51,022 bases of DNA. It comes from Mesostigma viride. Its lineage: Eukaryota > Streptophyta > Mesostigmatophyceae > Mesostigmatales > Mesostigmataceae. The stretch is from assembly GCA_009746045.1 (NCBI GenBank), contig RPFO01001089.1, forward strand, positions 1 to 51,022, in the 5' to 3' direction. The position numbers and the translations under genes were made by a program. The notes beneath the pieces were generated by a model. The model made no database searches. It was given only the letters and a program-made list of their open reading frames with translations, and was not told the origin of the DNA. Below, in pieces: positions 40,699 to 51,022 of this stretch (position 1 is the first letter of the stretch; every line of letters begins with the position of its first letter).

Positions 40699-41154
40699 AG
40701 TTAGATGAGATGCTTAGGCTGACACACGGATTTCCGGCCTGCGCGCCGCGTATTGCCTACCGCGGCTGAGCGGGACACCTCAGTACTGTACGGCAGGGTG
40801 TACGGTACTGAGGCGTCAGGTGGACTGACGTGCAGTTAGTGCCAGACTGTTCCTAGGTGCTAGATCGACCCGCCAGGTCCGGTGTAGCCGGGCCTGACGG
40901 GCCGAGTCTTAGCTGGTTGCTAGTGACGTGGTCGCATGGCATTGCAGTGTACAGTTGTCCACTGGTCGTGTGCTGCAGGTAGCACCGCCATAGGCATATA
41001 GGCGTAGCACTGGGGAGTGCCACAGCACCCGAGTTTGCCCAGTTCCATTCTGAGCTCTCAGCTTCCATCGCTCTCGTATTGTATTATTGTAATACAATCA
41101 CCATTCGCTCTCAGCTTTCGTCGTTGTTCGTCGTCCCTAGTTCTCCATCCAACT
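40699..41154 (+). repeat. Element C 5' LTR
   Basis: 456 bp, AGTTAGATGAG...CCATCCAACT. TGGACTGAAAAG follows directly (41155 on), a plausible tRNA 3'-end primer-binding site. Confidence 0.9.
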
Positions 41155-41200
41155 TGGACTGAAAAGTTCGATCATTTTTTTTACAATCAAAAAAAAAGAT

Positions 41201-41978
41201 ATGGCTTCTAACAACAACCACAACGGCAACAACAAGGGGAAGGCGCCTGCCAGGCGCACCTCACCCCGCCTTTCGCCGGAGGGCACGCCCTCCACCACCG
41301 ATGCGAGGGTGACGCCCAACGTCACCTTCCGCACGGTGGTCGCTGACCAACCCAGGCGTCGGGGCCCGCAGGTGGGGCCCGGCGCCCGGGGGATGGCGAG
41401 CGGGCGTCCGCTTGCCAATATTGGCGGTTCGTCCGCCATGGCACCTGGGGGGCAGGTCCCCCGGGCACGACGTTCCCCCGTCGCAGGTGACGGGGGTCGT
41501 GAGCGGAGTGATTCCTCCGAGGAGGATGGCGAGGTGCCGCCTGCGAGGCCTCGGCCTTCGCTTGAGCTCTCGTCGCAGACACCTGCGACGTCGGGCAACC
41601 TTTCCGTGGGCCGACAGATGGCCACCATGGACATTGACCGGTATGGGGAACATGTTCCGCCCCCGGTTGCGTTCGGGCGCCCACCCCATTTTCTCCCCCT
41701 TGGGGAGGACGACATCCCGGCGTTCATTTCGGTGAACGGCCGGATCTTACGTCAACGTTTTCAGATGCTTCCAGATGAGGAGATGCACGCGATAGAGGTT
41801 CATCGGGTGCACGCTGGTCGAGGGGCGGCTGAGGATGCAGTTCTCTGGTTCAGGTGGCAGTTTGGCTGTACTGTTTCGCCAATCGGCCGCGGCACAACCC
41901 GGCACTGTTGATCAGTGGGCGTCCAGGCAGCGCCAGAGAGAGGCGCTGCGCGTGGTCGCCCGACCGGAGATCCGCTGA
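41201..41978 (+). pseudogene. Element C leader ORF (unknown function), one frameshift
   Basis: ATG at 41201, 47 bp after the LTR. Residues 1-150 are Asn/Arg/Pro/Ser-rich and disordered-looking (SSEEDGEVPPARPRP). A more ordered part follows (FLPLGEDDIPAFISVNGRIL). Near 41850 the frame shifts, and coding continues with WASRQRQREALRVV to TGA at 41976-41978. It is in the same position as the leader ORFs of A and B. I see no known domain. Confidence 0.6.
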
Positions 41979-42092
41979 CTCCGTTGCCGCGTGGCCCCAA
42001 GTCACGCCAGTTGGCTGGGGCCCGGATAGGCGTGAGGCGGCTGCGATGCCGCCTGCGACGGGCGCGGGGCGGCAGACGCCCCCAACACGCCC

Positions 42093-42750
42093 ATGGGTGG
42101 TGAAGCCACCCAGGACCCTCTGGCAGGTCAGAGGGTCCAACCTCAGCCGCAGGCTCCCCCGCCCAGCGTGGGGGGCCAGGTGGCTGAGGAGGCCACCGGG
42201 GTCGCAGGGACCCCGGCGGCGACACAAGCGCCCGGGGTCGCAGGGACCCCGGCAGCGACGCCGGCGCCTCCGGCGCTGGCGGGGGATGCAGCCCCCATGG
42301 AGGGTGTCACGGGCACCTCCAGCGGCTCTGGGGGGCAGGCCCCCTCTAGTCGCAACAAGGACAAGTCCCTGGCAGGGCCGGAGGGGCCCCAGGGTCCCAC
42401 CGCAGCTGGGCAGCAACCAGCACTGCTGGAGGGCGACCTGCAAGGTCGCGACTTCATCACCCTGGTGATGAGGCCGTGTGGCGTGCCATACAGACAGCCA
42501 CAGCCTCCTTCCGTGGGCTGGCCGACAGGAGCCAGCAGATGCACGTCGCGGAGGCGGGCAGCCTGGTGTGTGCAATCATCACGCACATCCTGGGCCTGCC
42601 CAACCTCCAAGAGGGCACACGCAGGGTGTGCGACGACCTGCTGCCTGCCCTGCAGGCTCTCCTCTCAGGGAGGAGGGTGCAGGGCAGCAGGGTGCGTCTG
42701 GTGCGTCTGGAGCTCCTGCACAACGCCATCCTGAGGGGGGCGGGTAGGTG
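42093..42750 (+). pseudogene. Element C second upstream ORF or gag N-terminal extension, frameshifted
   Basis: ATG at 42093 opens an Ala/Pro/Gly-rich stretch with a duplicated GVAGTPAAT unit. Near 42465 the frame shifts to a helical segment (VCDDLLPALQALLSGRRV...LELLHNAILRGAG). It could be a second leader ORF or the gag N-terminus; A and B have no clear counterpart. No domain recognised. Confidence 0.45.
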
Positions 42751-43855
42751 GCTAACTCTGCCTACCTGGTTGCATCTGATCTTACTAACCCTACTGACGA
42801 TGAAGTGTCCCTCTCTCCCACCTTCCATGATTGGGAGGAGGCCCGCAGCAGGAGGCGGGAAGTGACACACACTCACACCCCCACCCAGCCCACCCCTATG
42901 TTGTCTAACCCTCCTACACAGCCCATGTTTGCCCATCCTGCTCAGCTCACTCAAGTAGCACTTCCCTCTCAGCAGGTCTCTCCTGTGAATGCTGCAGCAG
43001 CAACACCATCTTCCCTCTCCCCCTGCATCCCCCTCTAGGTTGCCCACTTACAATGAAAACCGTCCTGTGGATAGGATTAATGTCAGGGGGCTGCCTGAGG
43101 GGTATACTAGGGAGCAGGGGAATCATGCACTTCTCTCTCTGCAGCTGGCTAGGGAGGAACTGAATGTCAAGAATTGGTTTGGATCTCTCATGCAGGGGGA
43201 TTTCTACCATCAGTCCTCTTCTCAGATTCAGAATCTCATTCTTGTCTTCCAGCGTAGGTATCCCAAGTGGCAGGACACGCAGGCTAGGGCAGTTTGGGAG
43301 GCTTTCATGAAGGAGCTAACTGACCTCCTCTCCACCCCCTCATCTGTGGACATCTATGGGGCATTCAGGTGGGTAGAGGAATACAGGGTCACATCAGTGG
43401 ACTATGTGGCTGAGACAAAGAAATATGAGCTAGCCATCAAAGCACGTCCTGATGTCCAGCAGCTAGATCACAAGTTCTTGCTGCGTTCCTTCCTTGAGAA
43501 ACTCAAACTTGACAAAAACACCTACGCTATGCTTGCCACAGGAATGGCAAAGTACTGGGAGGACATGAAGGAGGCATTGGATTATATCAAGCTGGCCTTG
43601 GCTCCCCTTAGCCAGGGGGCCATGGGCACCTCTGTAAAGAGGGTCAGGGGGGAAGAGAGGGAGGAGGAGGATAGGGAGAGGGAAGACAGGAGCAAGAGAC
43701 CTGTCACTATGGCAGAAGTCAAGTCCCTGCTGGGACAAATGTTTAAGGGCAAGGGCAAGGGCAAGGGCAAGGGCAAGGGCAGGGGCTGGGGCAAGGGCAA
43801 GGGTAAGGGGCAGTCTCCCTCCAAGGGGGGCAGCTCCAGCAACAACAACAACAAT

Positions 43856-43911
<56 letters not shown>

Positions 43912-44332
43912 GAAGCAGGACAAGGAGGACAAGTCTTCTCAGCGGTGCACCCGCTGTGGCATGAAGTACCACCTGCGGCCCACCTGCCGCAAGAACGTGG
44001 ACGAGCTGGGGCATTTGGACGTCCTGTGCCACAAGTGCCACGGGCCGCCCCACGGTGACCCCAAGGACTGCAAGCGGCCTCCTCACGGCAAGAAGTGTGA
44101 GTCTCCCTCTCATGCTGGCTTGAGTGTGCCTGCTTCACCTCTTTCATCTGCATGCCCCACTGTCAGAGCAGTGAGCAGTTCTGGAAAGGTGCTACAGCTG
44201 GTTTCAGAAGATTATGTCTCTAAACCAACCTTCACATCTATGGTTCCCAAGGTGTGCAGAGTGTCCCCCAGAGGATGCTCAGATCAGTTTTCAGGAGCTT
44301 GCTTTGCAGTTGCATTTCCTTTATGGGCATGA
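42748..44332 (+). pseudogene. Element C gag (two CCHC-like knuckles)
   Basis: A Pro/Thr-rich N-terminal part (42748-43038) leads by a frameshift into the main frame (about 42989-44332). A helical capsid-like region (residues about 25-230) is followed by a GKGKGKGKG run (43746-43810), an AAC repeat coding about 25 Asn (43839-43910), then CTRCGMKYHLRPTC (CX2CX4HX4C) and CHKCHGPPHGDPKDC (CX2CX4HX5C). The frame overlaps pol, which lies in the +1 frame. This differs from A and B, where gag and pol share a frame. Confidence 0.82.
43839..43912 (+). repeat. AAC trinucleotide repeat in gag of C
   Basis: (AAC)n with one AAT, coding poly-Asn. On the opposite strand it would give poly-Val, Leu or Cys frames, which are not genes. 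Confidence 0.95.
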
Positions 44333-47300
44333 AGTGAGTGCAGAGGTGGTGGCAGCAGCAATAGGGGGGGCAGCACTCAGACGTGCATGCCAGGTGGTCA
44401 GATCCCACTGCCAGCATTGTCAGTTCAATGCACCCAAACCCCCTAAGTGGCATGTAGCTACCCCACCTAAGAGCAAGGGCAGGGTGGTAGGAGATGTCTT
44501 TCATATCAAAGGACAATCTTACTTGGCACTTAAAGATGCATGGTCAAGGTACACAACCATTGAACCATTACCTGGAATGGACAAGACACAGTTGCTCAGG
44601 GCTCTCTTGATTGCTCAGGCCAGGTACTACCCTGTGGAGGCATTGTTACTGGATCAGCAGTTCACGTGTCTTGCCAATGAACCAGGGTGTGAGGCTATTG
44701 ATCTGGCTGGGCTAGAAGATCATGAGAGGCAAGGCATTATTGAAAGGGCCATCAGGTCCATTAAAACCCTTGTAGCCAAAGAAGATGGCAATCTGCTGGC
44801 TGACAGTGGGTCATATGCTGACAGAGCTCTGTGGTCCACCAGGTTGTGCCAAGTCCTCAACAGGAGGCCACTCATGAAAACCCCACAAGGGGTGGTCATT
44901 ACACCAGATGGATTGCATGCAGGCATTTATCCACCTGAGGTACTAGCCCTCTACAACGCACAGCGAGCACAGACAGCTAGCAGGTTAGCTGTCAAGGATG
45001 CAAAGCATCCACGTCCCACCTTCAGAGAAGGGGATCAGGTCCTATTCTACAAGGAGTCGGGACTAGGCAAGGTGGGTACCTGGCATGGGCCAGCCACCAT
45101 CCTAAAGTTTAACACCACTGGCAGGACAGTGTTAGTTAAACACAATGACACGGGAAAAATTCACAGGTGTTCACCTCACAGGATGAAATTGTATTTTCCA
45201 ACTGTGTCAGACGTGGCAGAGGAGGAAGAGCTGTTGGCCGACAGCCCTGTACAGTTGCCTGGCATCCCAGCGTTGCCCAGTGAGTGGTTGTTTGGAACAC
45301 CCACTGGTGAGTGTGAGAGCCACACCCACTGTGACACCCAGGTCACCCTTGATGATTGCAGGCAGTCACTGCAGGATTGGCCCCCTGCAGCAGAGGGTCA
45401 CATTGGCAAAACAGGTGATCAGCAACCTATCACCTCTACAAGTGTGAACATAGCTCAGCCACTAGCTGCACCTTCCAAACGCAGCCTAGCAGACGCTGTT
45501 CGCATTTTACAAGCAGCTCATAGAGCCAAAGCTCAAACTGCTGCAGGATCAGCTAAGGTGGGGAAGGTTGGGCAGAATGACAATAGCCCATTTATGGTTG
45601 CAGTGGACACACAAGCCCAGGTCAGCATTATCAGTGCCCTGGCTGTGCCCCATTTGCCTTTGGAACCTTCACCCTGGCACCATGTGGCTGATTTCTCAGG
45701 GCAGTCATCCCTCAAGGTATTAGGTCAGGTCATGTTGACTATACTCGGTATCCCCACTCCTTTTCAGGTATTGGAAGGTTATAAAGGGAATGCTTTGTTG
45801 GGGGATCCTTTTCTCTGTTACCCTGGTGTTCATATCCAGTGATAGACTATCCATCCAGGACATGGGTGGTGTTGATCTGAATCATTTCAAAATTTCTCTT
45901 GAAAAACTTCTTAACACCAACATTGCTTCTGTAAAATTTGCTACACCCAAGTATGCCCCAGGGCAAGAACCCTGTGTGGCAGACCTGGTTCACAACCAAA
46001 AACTTCATCCCAACTCATTTGGATTGGGCAAGCATGATGTGGCTAAAATGTCTCCTCTTTCTTATGAACAGATAGAGCAAGACTGTCGCACACACATAGG
46101 ATTCCTAAAATGGGTGGAGGCCTTTAACAAGGCCAGGGAAGAATGGGTAGTGCCAGATCCTCTTAGTCCTTCTCATACTCCCCTGTCACACCTATTGACA
46201 AAAAGCCTGCAGGGTGCAAGCACTTGCGCCTGAAGTTTGTGTGTAAACATAAGCCAGCAGCAGATGGGTCAGTCATTTTCATGCTAGACCTTGTGTGACA
46301 GAGTTCAAGGGCACCACTGATCTGACAGAGGCAGAGTTGTACACGCCAGGCATTCAGCAAACATCCCTAAAAATCTTGCTGTCTGTCTTTGTGGGTCATC
46401 TCAATGATGGGGATGACTATATATGTAAGGCTACAGACATTAAAAGGGCTTTCCTGAAAGGCTCACCTGAGATAGCACAACAAGTGTGGCATGGTCAGGT
46501 GTACGTAGTCTCCACTCCCAGAGTTTGGGCAAAACACATCCCTCAGCAGTACCTGAAAGCTAACATAGGTGTTGAAGGGCTGCAATCAGCTCCTCGCATT
46601 TTCAGGATGTCAGCTCAGGCTGTGTTTGAAAAGTTAGGGGCTAGATATGATGACATAGACCCTTGCTTCTTTGTGGTCCCACACCCTCATGGCATTCTCA
46701 CCTTTGTGTGGCATGGGGATGATCAGCTGATTGCTGGGCCAAGGCGTGCTGTGGATGATTTTATTCAACAAGTGTCACAGCATTTTGAGATTGGCAAGCA
46801 AGTAGAGCTGGGCACCACTGCCATAAAATTTTGTGGCACAATGTTACAACTCCAGCAGCATCAAAACCAGTGGGTGTGTGCACTCTACTCTCCCAATGAT
46901 TACATGCACAGCTGCTTGGAGGTTTTGCAAACAAAAATCAAACCTGGAGCCTGTCCTACCATTAGAGGCAAGCTGGGGTGGTTGTGCTCAACGTGTGCAC
47001 CTCACCTGGCTGTGGTTAGCAGAGTTGATGATGATGTCTTGATGCAAGTAGGTCACAAAGCCATCACCAAAACTCTCCAGGAGGGGCCCTCCCCTTATCT
47101 TGCACTCCTTGGATCTCCACAAAACCATTCACATCCAAGCTATGATGGATAGTTCCATGGAGTCCAGGCAGATTACCAAGTTGCAGGCAAGGGAGTCAGG
47201 CTTGTATTTTGTGCAGAATGATGATGCACCCTTGTCTCTCATTTCATGGTACAGCCGGTTGCATAGACGCAAGGCTGTCAGCAGCAATGCTGCTGAGTGC

Positions 47301-47651
47301 AGGGCAGTGGTGTCAGCAGTGCTTCATGCCAGGTACTTGAATCATGTGCTGGTTTGGTTGCAGATGCAAGCAGGCAGCAATGCTGGGGTGGTGGCACACT
47401 TGCTCACTGACAGTCAGTCAGTCCTCAGTTTCCTTGCTAACCCCTATGCTGTCCACACTGATCTTGACTGGGTGGTCCTGAAACAGGAGTCCACCTACTG
47501 GGAGTCCACCCGTCACGTGGAGGACAAACACAACGCTGCTGATGCACTCACTAAAGTGCCTCAGCAGGCAGCTGAACAATATCAGCTGTTGTACCACTTG
47601 ATGAACCCCTATGGCAAGCAGGCAACCCTGCCCCATAGGGGGGACGCCTAG
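44175..47651 (+). pseudogene. Element C pol: integrase - protease - RT - RNase H, three frameshifts
   Basis: Frame one (to 45842): zinc finger H-x4-H...C-x2-C (LHFLYGH...HCQHC, about 44310-44425). Integrase core with final D in LLDQQF and E in HERQGIIERAI (D-x29-E). SH3-like tail with GDQVLFYKE...GTWHGPATI. Protease-like domain VDTQAQVSII...ALLGDPFL (about 45604-45815). Frame two (about 45790-46233) is a linker. Frame three (about 46295-47152) is RT with TDIKRAFLKGS, GVEGLQSAPRIF and HGDD (about 46712-46723). Frame four (to 47651) is RNase H with MMDSS, AAECRA, TDSQS and NAADALTK. Same order and same odd boxes as A and B. Confidence 0.88.
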
Positions 47652-48714
47652 CAGGGTCCTGTTCACCAGGGCCGCCTAGGTCACCCAGTACCCCTTGGGC
47701 AGGTCCAAGGGGTAGGTTGTGGCTTCCAGCAAGGGGGGTTGGTTGGAGTCTGTTTTTCATACATCTGCGTGCCCTATGCCCAATAAAATCTGTTTTGATT
47801 TTTCAACACCATGGAATTTCGTTATGCACACCTTCATAGGTGGGCATGGGATGTATCTCACACCTTTATTCCTAGGGCGTATGCCTTGGTGGATTGGCCT
47901 TGAGCTCAGTGGCTCAGGTGCCCCCATTCAAGTGGAGGGTCAAAGCTCCCTTGACAGGTGGTTACCCAGGACCCCAGTTCACTGTGGATATCCTGGGCCA
48001 CCTGGCCTTACTGTTCAGTGGCAGTAAAGGCATGGGTGCTGTCATGTTGTCTAGTACAACGTGCTCAGCACAGGTGCAGGATGAAATATTCCTGTCACCT
48101 GTCACCAGGACTTCAGTCACCCATGTGCAGGGCAGGGGTGGCTGGTCTCACACGTTGTGCAGGTGCAATGTGGCCAGGTCCAGGATGTCATAGTCCTGTC
48201 ACCTGTCACTCGGACTTCAGCCCCCTCTGTGCAGGGCAGGGGTGGCTGGTCCTCACATGTTGTGCAGGTACAACATGGACAGTGCAGGGTGCAATAAACC
48301 TGTCCACTGTCACTCCTCAGGTTGCAGGTAACCTGAGCTCAGTTGACCCAGCCTGGCTGGGTATTTTTCTCTGAGTGGGCGATGATGATGGAACAACATG
48401 GAACCTCTTAAACGGTTACCTTGGCATTTTTTACAATGGCTCTCTTGGCTGGTGATGCACTCCCTGGATAGGCAGACAGGCATAGCTATCTCCCTTGTGA
48501 GCTCGCGAGGAGGAGGAACTCCCCGGGCATGTTGAGCTAAACGTGATGCCATCACAAGTATTGCACGAGTTCTGGGGCCCATCTTTTTCAGTCCAGATGT
48601 TGCAGTATGGGTGTCAGTTGCTCAGCACCTCAGTCAGCTTGGAGTCAGTCTCCTAGCTGGGCAGGGTCAGGCTTGAAGTCGCTAGCCTTCAACCTGAAAG
48701 GAAAACATAATGGG
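47652..48714 (+). other. Element C 3' untranslated region
   Basis: No gene. An imperfect direct repeat of about 95 bp (roughly 48092-48190 and 48197-48290) contains GTGCAGGGCAGGGGTGGCTG. A purine-rich tract GAAAGGAAAACATAATGGG (48696-48714) directly before the 3' LTR is the likely plus-strand primer. The T-arm-like block of A and B is not seen here. Confidence 0.65.
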
Positions 48715-49167
48715 AGTTAGATGAGATGCTTAGGCTGACACACGGATTTCCGGCCTGCGCGCCGCGTATTGCCTACCGCGGCTGAGCGGGACACCTCAGT
48801 ACAGTACGGCAGGGTGTACGGTACTGAGGTGTCATGTGGACCGATGTGCGGTTAGTGCCAGACTGTTCCTAGGTGCTAGCTCGACCCGCCAGGTCCGGTG
48901 TAGCCGGGCCTGACGGGCCGAGTCTTAGCTGGTTGCTAGTGACGTGGTCGCATGGCATTGCAGTGTACAGTTGTCCACTGGTCGTGTGCTGCAGGTAGCA
49001 CCGCCATAGGCATATAGGCGTAGCACTGGGGAGTGCCACAGCACCCGAGTTGCCCAGTTCCATTCTGAGCCCTCAGCTTTCATCGCTCTCTCATTGTATT
49101 ATTGTAATACAATCATCATTCGCTCTCAGCTTTCGCAGTTGTTCGTCGTCCCTAGTCTCCATCCAAC
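48715..49167 (+). repeat. Element C 3' LTR
   Basis: 453 bp, AGTTAGATGAG...CCATCCAACT, followed by the CTGGT duplication at 49168-49172. Confidence 0.9.
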
Positions 49168-49172
49168 TCTGG

Positions 49173-50683
49173 TCGCGCCTATCTATGGTTAGGTTATCAC
49201 AAGCTCAAACCTGGGCGCCTCGTTTTTCCCACCACTCGTGAGGAGGTTGCACGACAGATTCTTTATTTCAATGATTTGATCGTGGACAATGCGCGCAAGC
49301 CCTTGGGCACGTTACATGGGCACAACCCTTATGCTGGCTTCCTGTGCGCATCACCCCCTGTTCTGAGAGTGCTCGATCTCTACGCGTGGCAGGGGGACAG
49401 ATATCGGTTACGGGCATACACTGAAGTTAATGCTTGGGTGCAAAACATGCCATCGCTACACGCTTGGAACACCCTCATCCAGGCCATCCCAGCTACATGG
49501 CATGCTCTGATGATGGCCCCGGCAAGGCCCTGCAACCGGGTGATTGGATCAGTTTTTACCCAGACGGGATCACATCCACATGCAAAGGTCTGGTCCGGGG
49601 AGTGTTGCCTCCGGCCGGAATTCAAGTCCAAGTGGCCGACACCCTTCCAGGCCACAATGGTTGCCTCAATCAGTTGGCGACATTATGTGTCTGTCTTCCA
49701 GCCCACCAATGTCACCGTATCCGGATGGTCCCGTGGTTAGTATCAAGGTCCTGCATGTTCCAGCCGGACCCCACGACCCCGGCGGAGGCCATCACTTGGT
49801 TACACGTAGGCAATACGAGATTGGATACTTTACCATTGGACCCCCTGGAGTTTGGCTGGACCTTGACCAAGGGGATGTCTAGGATTAGCAAATGTCTTTA
49901 CGAGTACACGGCAGAATGGGGTTATGACATTTTATTGCACGAGAACCATAAGCTCCACCCTGGCCGCCCACGATGGGGCTTTCAATGGCCTGGGTACAGT
50001 TGGATTAAACTTATCACCGTGGCGGTCGATCACCCTTTGGTGGACCGCAGAGCGACCGACATTCAACATCTTTTACTGCACAGAGCCATTGGGGTAAACG
50101 CGACCCTCAGCAGCCGGTTTTCACCACGATGCGACATGCCTGTGCACCTTCCCTTCGGAAACAATTGAGCACCGCTTTCTCTACTGCCAAGTGAGCGGGG
50201 TGTGGCAATGGTTGTTTAACGTATGGTCCGCATGGACCGCGCTACCACATTCCACACTAACGCTATCCGTGCGTTGTATCATATTCGGTATGGCGGGGAC
50301 CCCGGGGAGGAGCTATCCAACAGTCAACTAGCCTGGTATGGCTCCGAACTAATATGCTATACGCGATCTGGACTATCCGGAACGAGACGGTTTTCAAAGT
50401 GCGGCACGAATACACCAAAGCCGCCGTGGTGAGGCGGTTTATCTTTCTCTGGAACTCAGCAATGCGTCGCGCTTGGCTCTTGGCGCAAGAACAATACAAG
50501 GTGTGGGACCCCGGCCCAACAATGACAAGCCCAGCCCCTTGGAGCTCTTCCATGCTCTCCTGGGACGCAACAGGGTGTTTACCTGCATTCCTCACGGTGA
50601 CCTTACGCGCGTCACTTGGCTCCCCTGGTCACACAATGCTCCTTTCTAAACCTTTCACCTATCACACTACCCTCAGAGGGTAA
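49173..50683 (+). pseudogene. LINE ORF2 part 3: C-terminal region with zinc finger, frameshifted
   Basis: Resumes after element C with RAYLWLGYHKLKPGRLVFP (from 49173). The frame changes near 49520 to a long stretch ending about 50130. Another change brings in TCLCTFPSETIEHRFLYC (about 50134-50190), the Cys-Cys-His-Cys finger seen at the C-terminus of plant-type L1 ORF2. A last frame has LYAIWTIRNETVFKV (from 50357), a motif usual in plant LINE tails, and ends TAA at 50681-50683. The reading frame before C and that after it do not match exactly, so a small indel also lies near 40680-40698. Confidence 0.8.
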
Positions 50684-51022
50684 CCAGCTGGTCGATACGT
50701 GGTACCTCTTCACCTAATGATATTCCTATTGGTTTAATAAAAATACCCATTTACCCGGAAAACAAAACAGATGACGCGGCCGGCGGCACTGAACAATCCG
50801 TCCGTCCGGCTTCGTCAGTATGGTATTGGTCTACGATGCAATCAGTCAGTGATCCCACGCCGCTGACTGACTACGATGCATTAGTCCTTGTGGGTTCAGT
50901 CCACGCACAGGTGGTAGAACGAAACATGACTACAGTACAGTACTGTACTGTAACAAGACGACGCTCGCCATAATTGCCCGGACTGGAAAAATATTTGACG
51001 ACACAGGCAGACGATCTGGTCT
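50684..51022 (+). other. LINE 3' tail and downstream flank
   Basis: AATAAAAAT near 50737 could be the poly(A) signal and end of the LINE. I see no long A-run or target duplication. Beyond it are short inverted repeats (CAGTCAGTG/CGCTGACTGAC around 50845-50875) and a 22-base palindrome built on TACAGTACAG at 50931-50952. No gene. Confidence 0.4.

Larger units (their letters stand above)
40699..49167 (+). mobile_element. LTR retrotransposon C (copia-like family C)
   Basis: 8.5 kb with LTRs 40699-41154 and 48715-49167, TGG-type primer site, leader ORF, gag, pol, polypurine tract and CTGGT duplications. It has the same domain plan as A and B but is more distant in sequence. LTRs differ at roughly 15 positions (about 3 percent by eye), and gag, leader and pol carry several frameshifts, so it is older than A or B1. 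Confidence 0.9.
1..50740 (+). mobile_element. L1-type LINE (non-LTR retrotransposon), split into three pieces by nested insertions
   Basis: The pieces are 1-3257, 38993-40698 and 49173 to about 50740. Order along the plus strand: ORF1 with RRM-like and CCHC parts, APE endonuclease, reverse transcriptase, C-terminal zinc finger. This is the usual L1-clade arrangement of plants and algae. Removing 3258-38992 (insert plus one CAATC duplication) brings the two halves of ORF2 back into the same frame, direct proof of a later insertion. The second gap, 40699-49172, is bounded by CTGGT duplications. Neither end is certain: I see no target duplication or long poly(A), and bases 1-178 are assigned as 5' untranslated only by position. 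Several frameshifts make the copy defective. Confidence 0.85.

Noticed and set aside
43463-44153. Minus-strand open frames with poly-Val, poly-Leu or poly-Cys
   Set aside because: They are shadows of the AAC repeat in the gag of element C.
50931-50952. 22-base palindrome as a regulatory operator
   Set aside because: It is a simple alternation of TACAGTAC units near the window edge with no gene beside it; no support for function.

Overview
The window is eukaryotic and consists almost entirely of transposable elements; I see no confident single-copy host gene. The mix (an L1-type LINE, three related Ty1/copia-like families, a CACTA-type and a hAT-type DNA transposon, very long GGGA/GGGT tracts, GT-AG introns) would suit a protist or alga. 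My low-confidence guess is a green-lineage microalga.

Layout. The outermost unit is a plus-strand LINE in three pieces: 1-3257 (ORF1 and endonuclease), 38993-40698 (reverse transcriptase) and 49173 to about 50740 (C-terminal zinc finger and tail). Its ORF2 holds two LTR elements. Element B1 (minus strand, 3258-38987) has 5-bp target duplications CAATC. Element C (plus strand, 40699-49167) has duplications CTGGT. B1 is itself a nest. Family A (plus, 3867-11661) sits inside its left LTR. A second copy of its own family, B2 (minus, 11959-30093, duplications ATACT), sits in its 3' untranslated part. A 1.7-kb hAT-like element (35398-37091, duplications TCTCGTAC) splits its gag. B2 is in turn split exactly at its gag-pol junction by a 10.1-kb CACTA-like element E (16971-27060). 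E carries a broken TNP2-like C-terminal exon, an unrecognised multi-exon gene and many repeats.

How the genes work together. Families A, B and C share one unusual plan: LTRs with ends AGTTA...AACT, an extra ORF before gag, a CCHC gag, then integrase, aspartic protease, reverse transcriptase and RNase H. The protease lies after the integrase, not before it as in ordinary Ty1/copia. All three have HGDD in place of the RT YVDD box, DTN/DTQ in place of the protease DTG, and a D-x29-E integrase spacing. In A and B, gag and pol lie in one frame separated by a single TGA, which points to stop-codon readthrough. B1 and B2 pol are intact, nearly identical ORFs, so family B was active recently. A, C and the LINE carry frameshifts.

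The most promising undescribed system is this LTR-retrotransposon lineage (GAG-UGA-INT-PR-RT-RH with a leader ORF). The second is the cargo-bearing CACTA-like element E.
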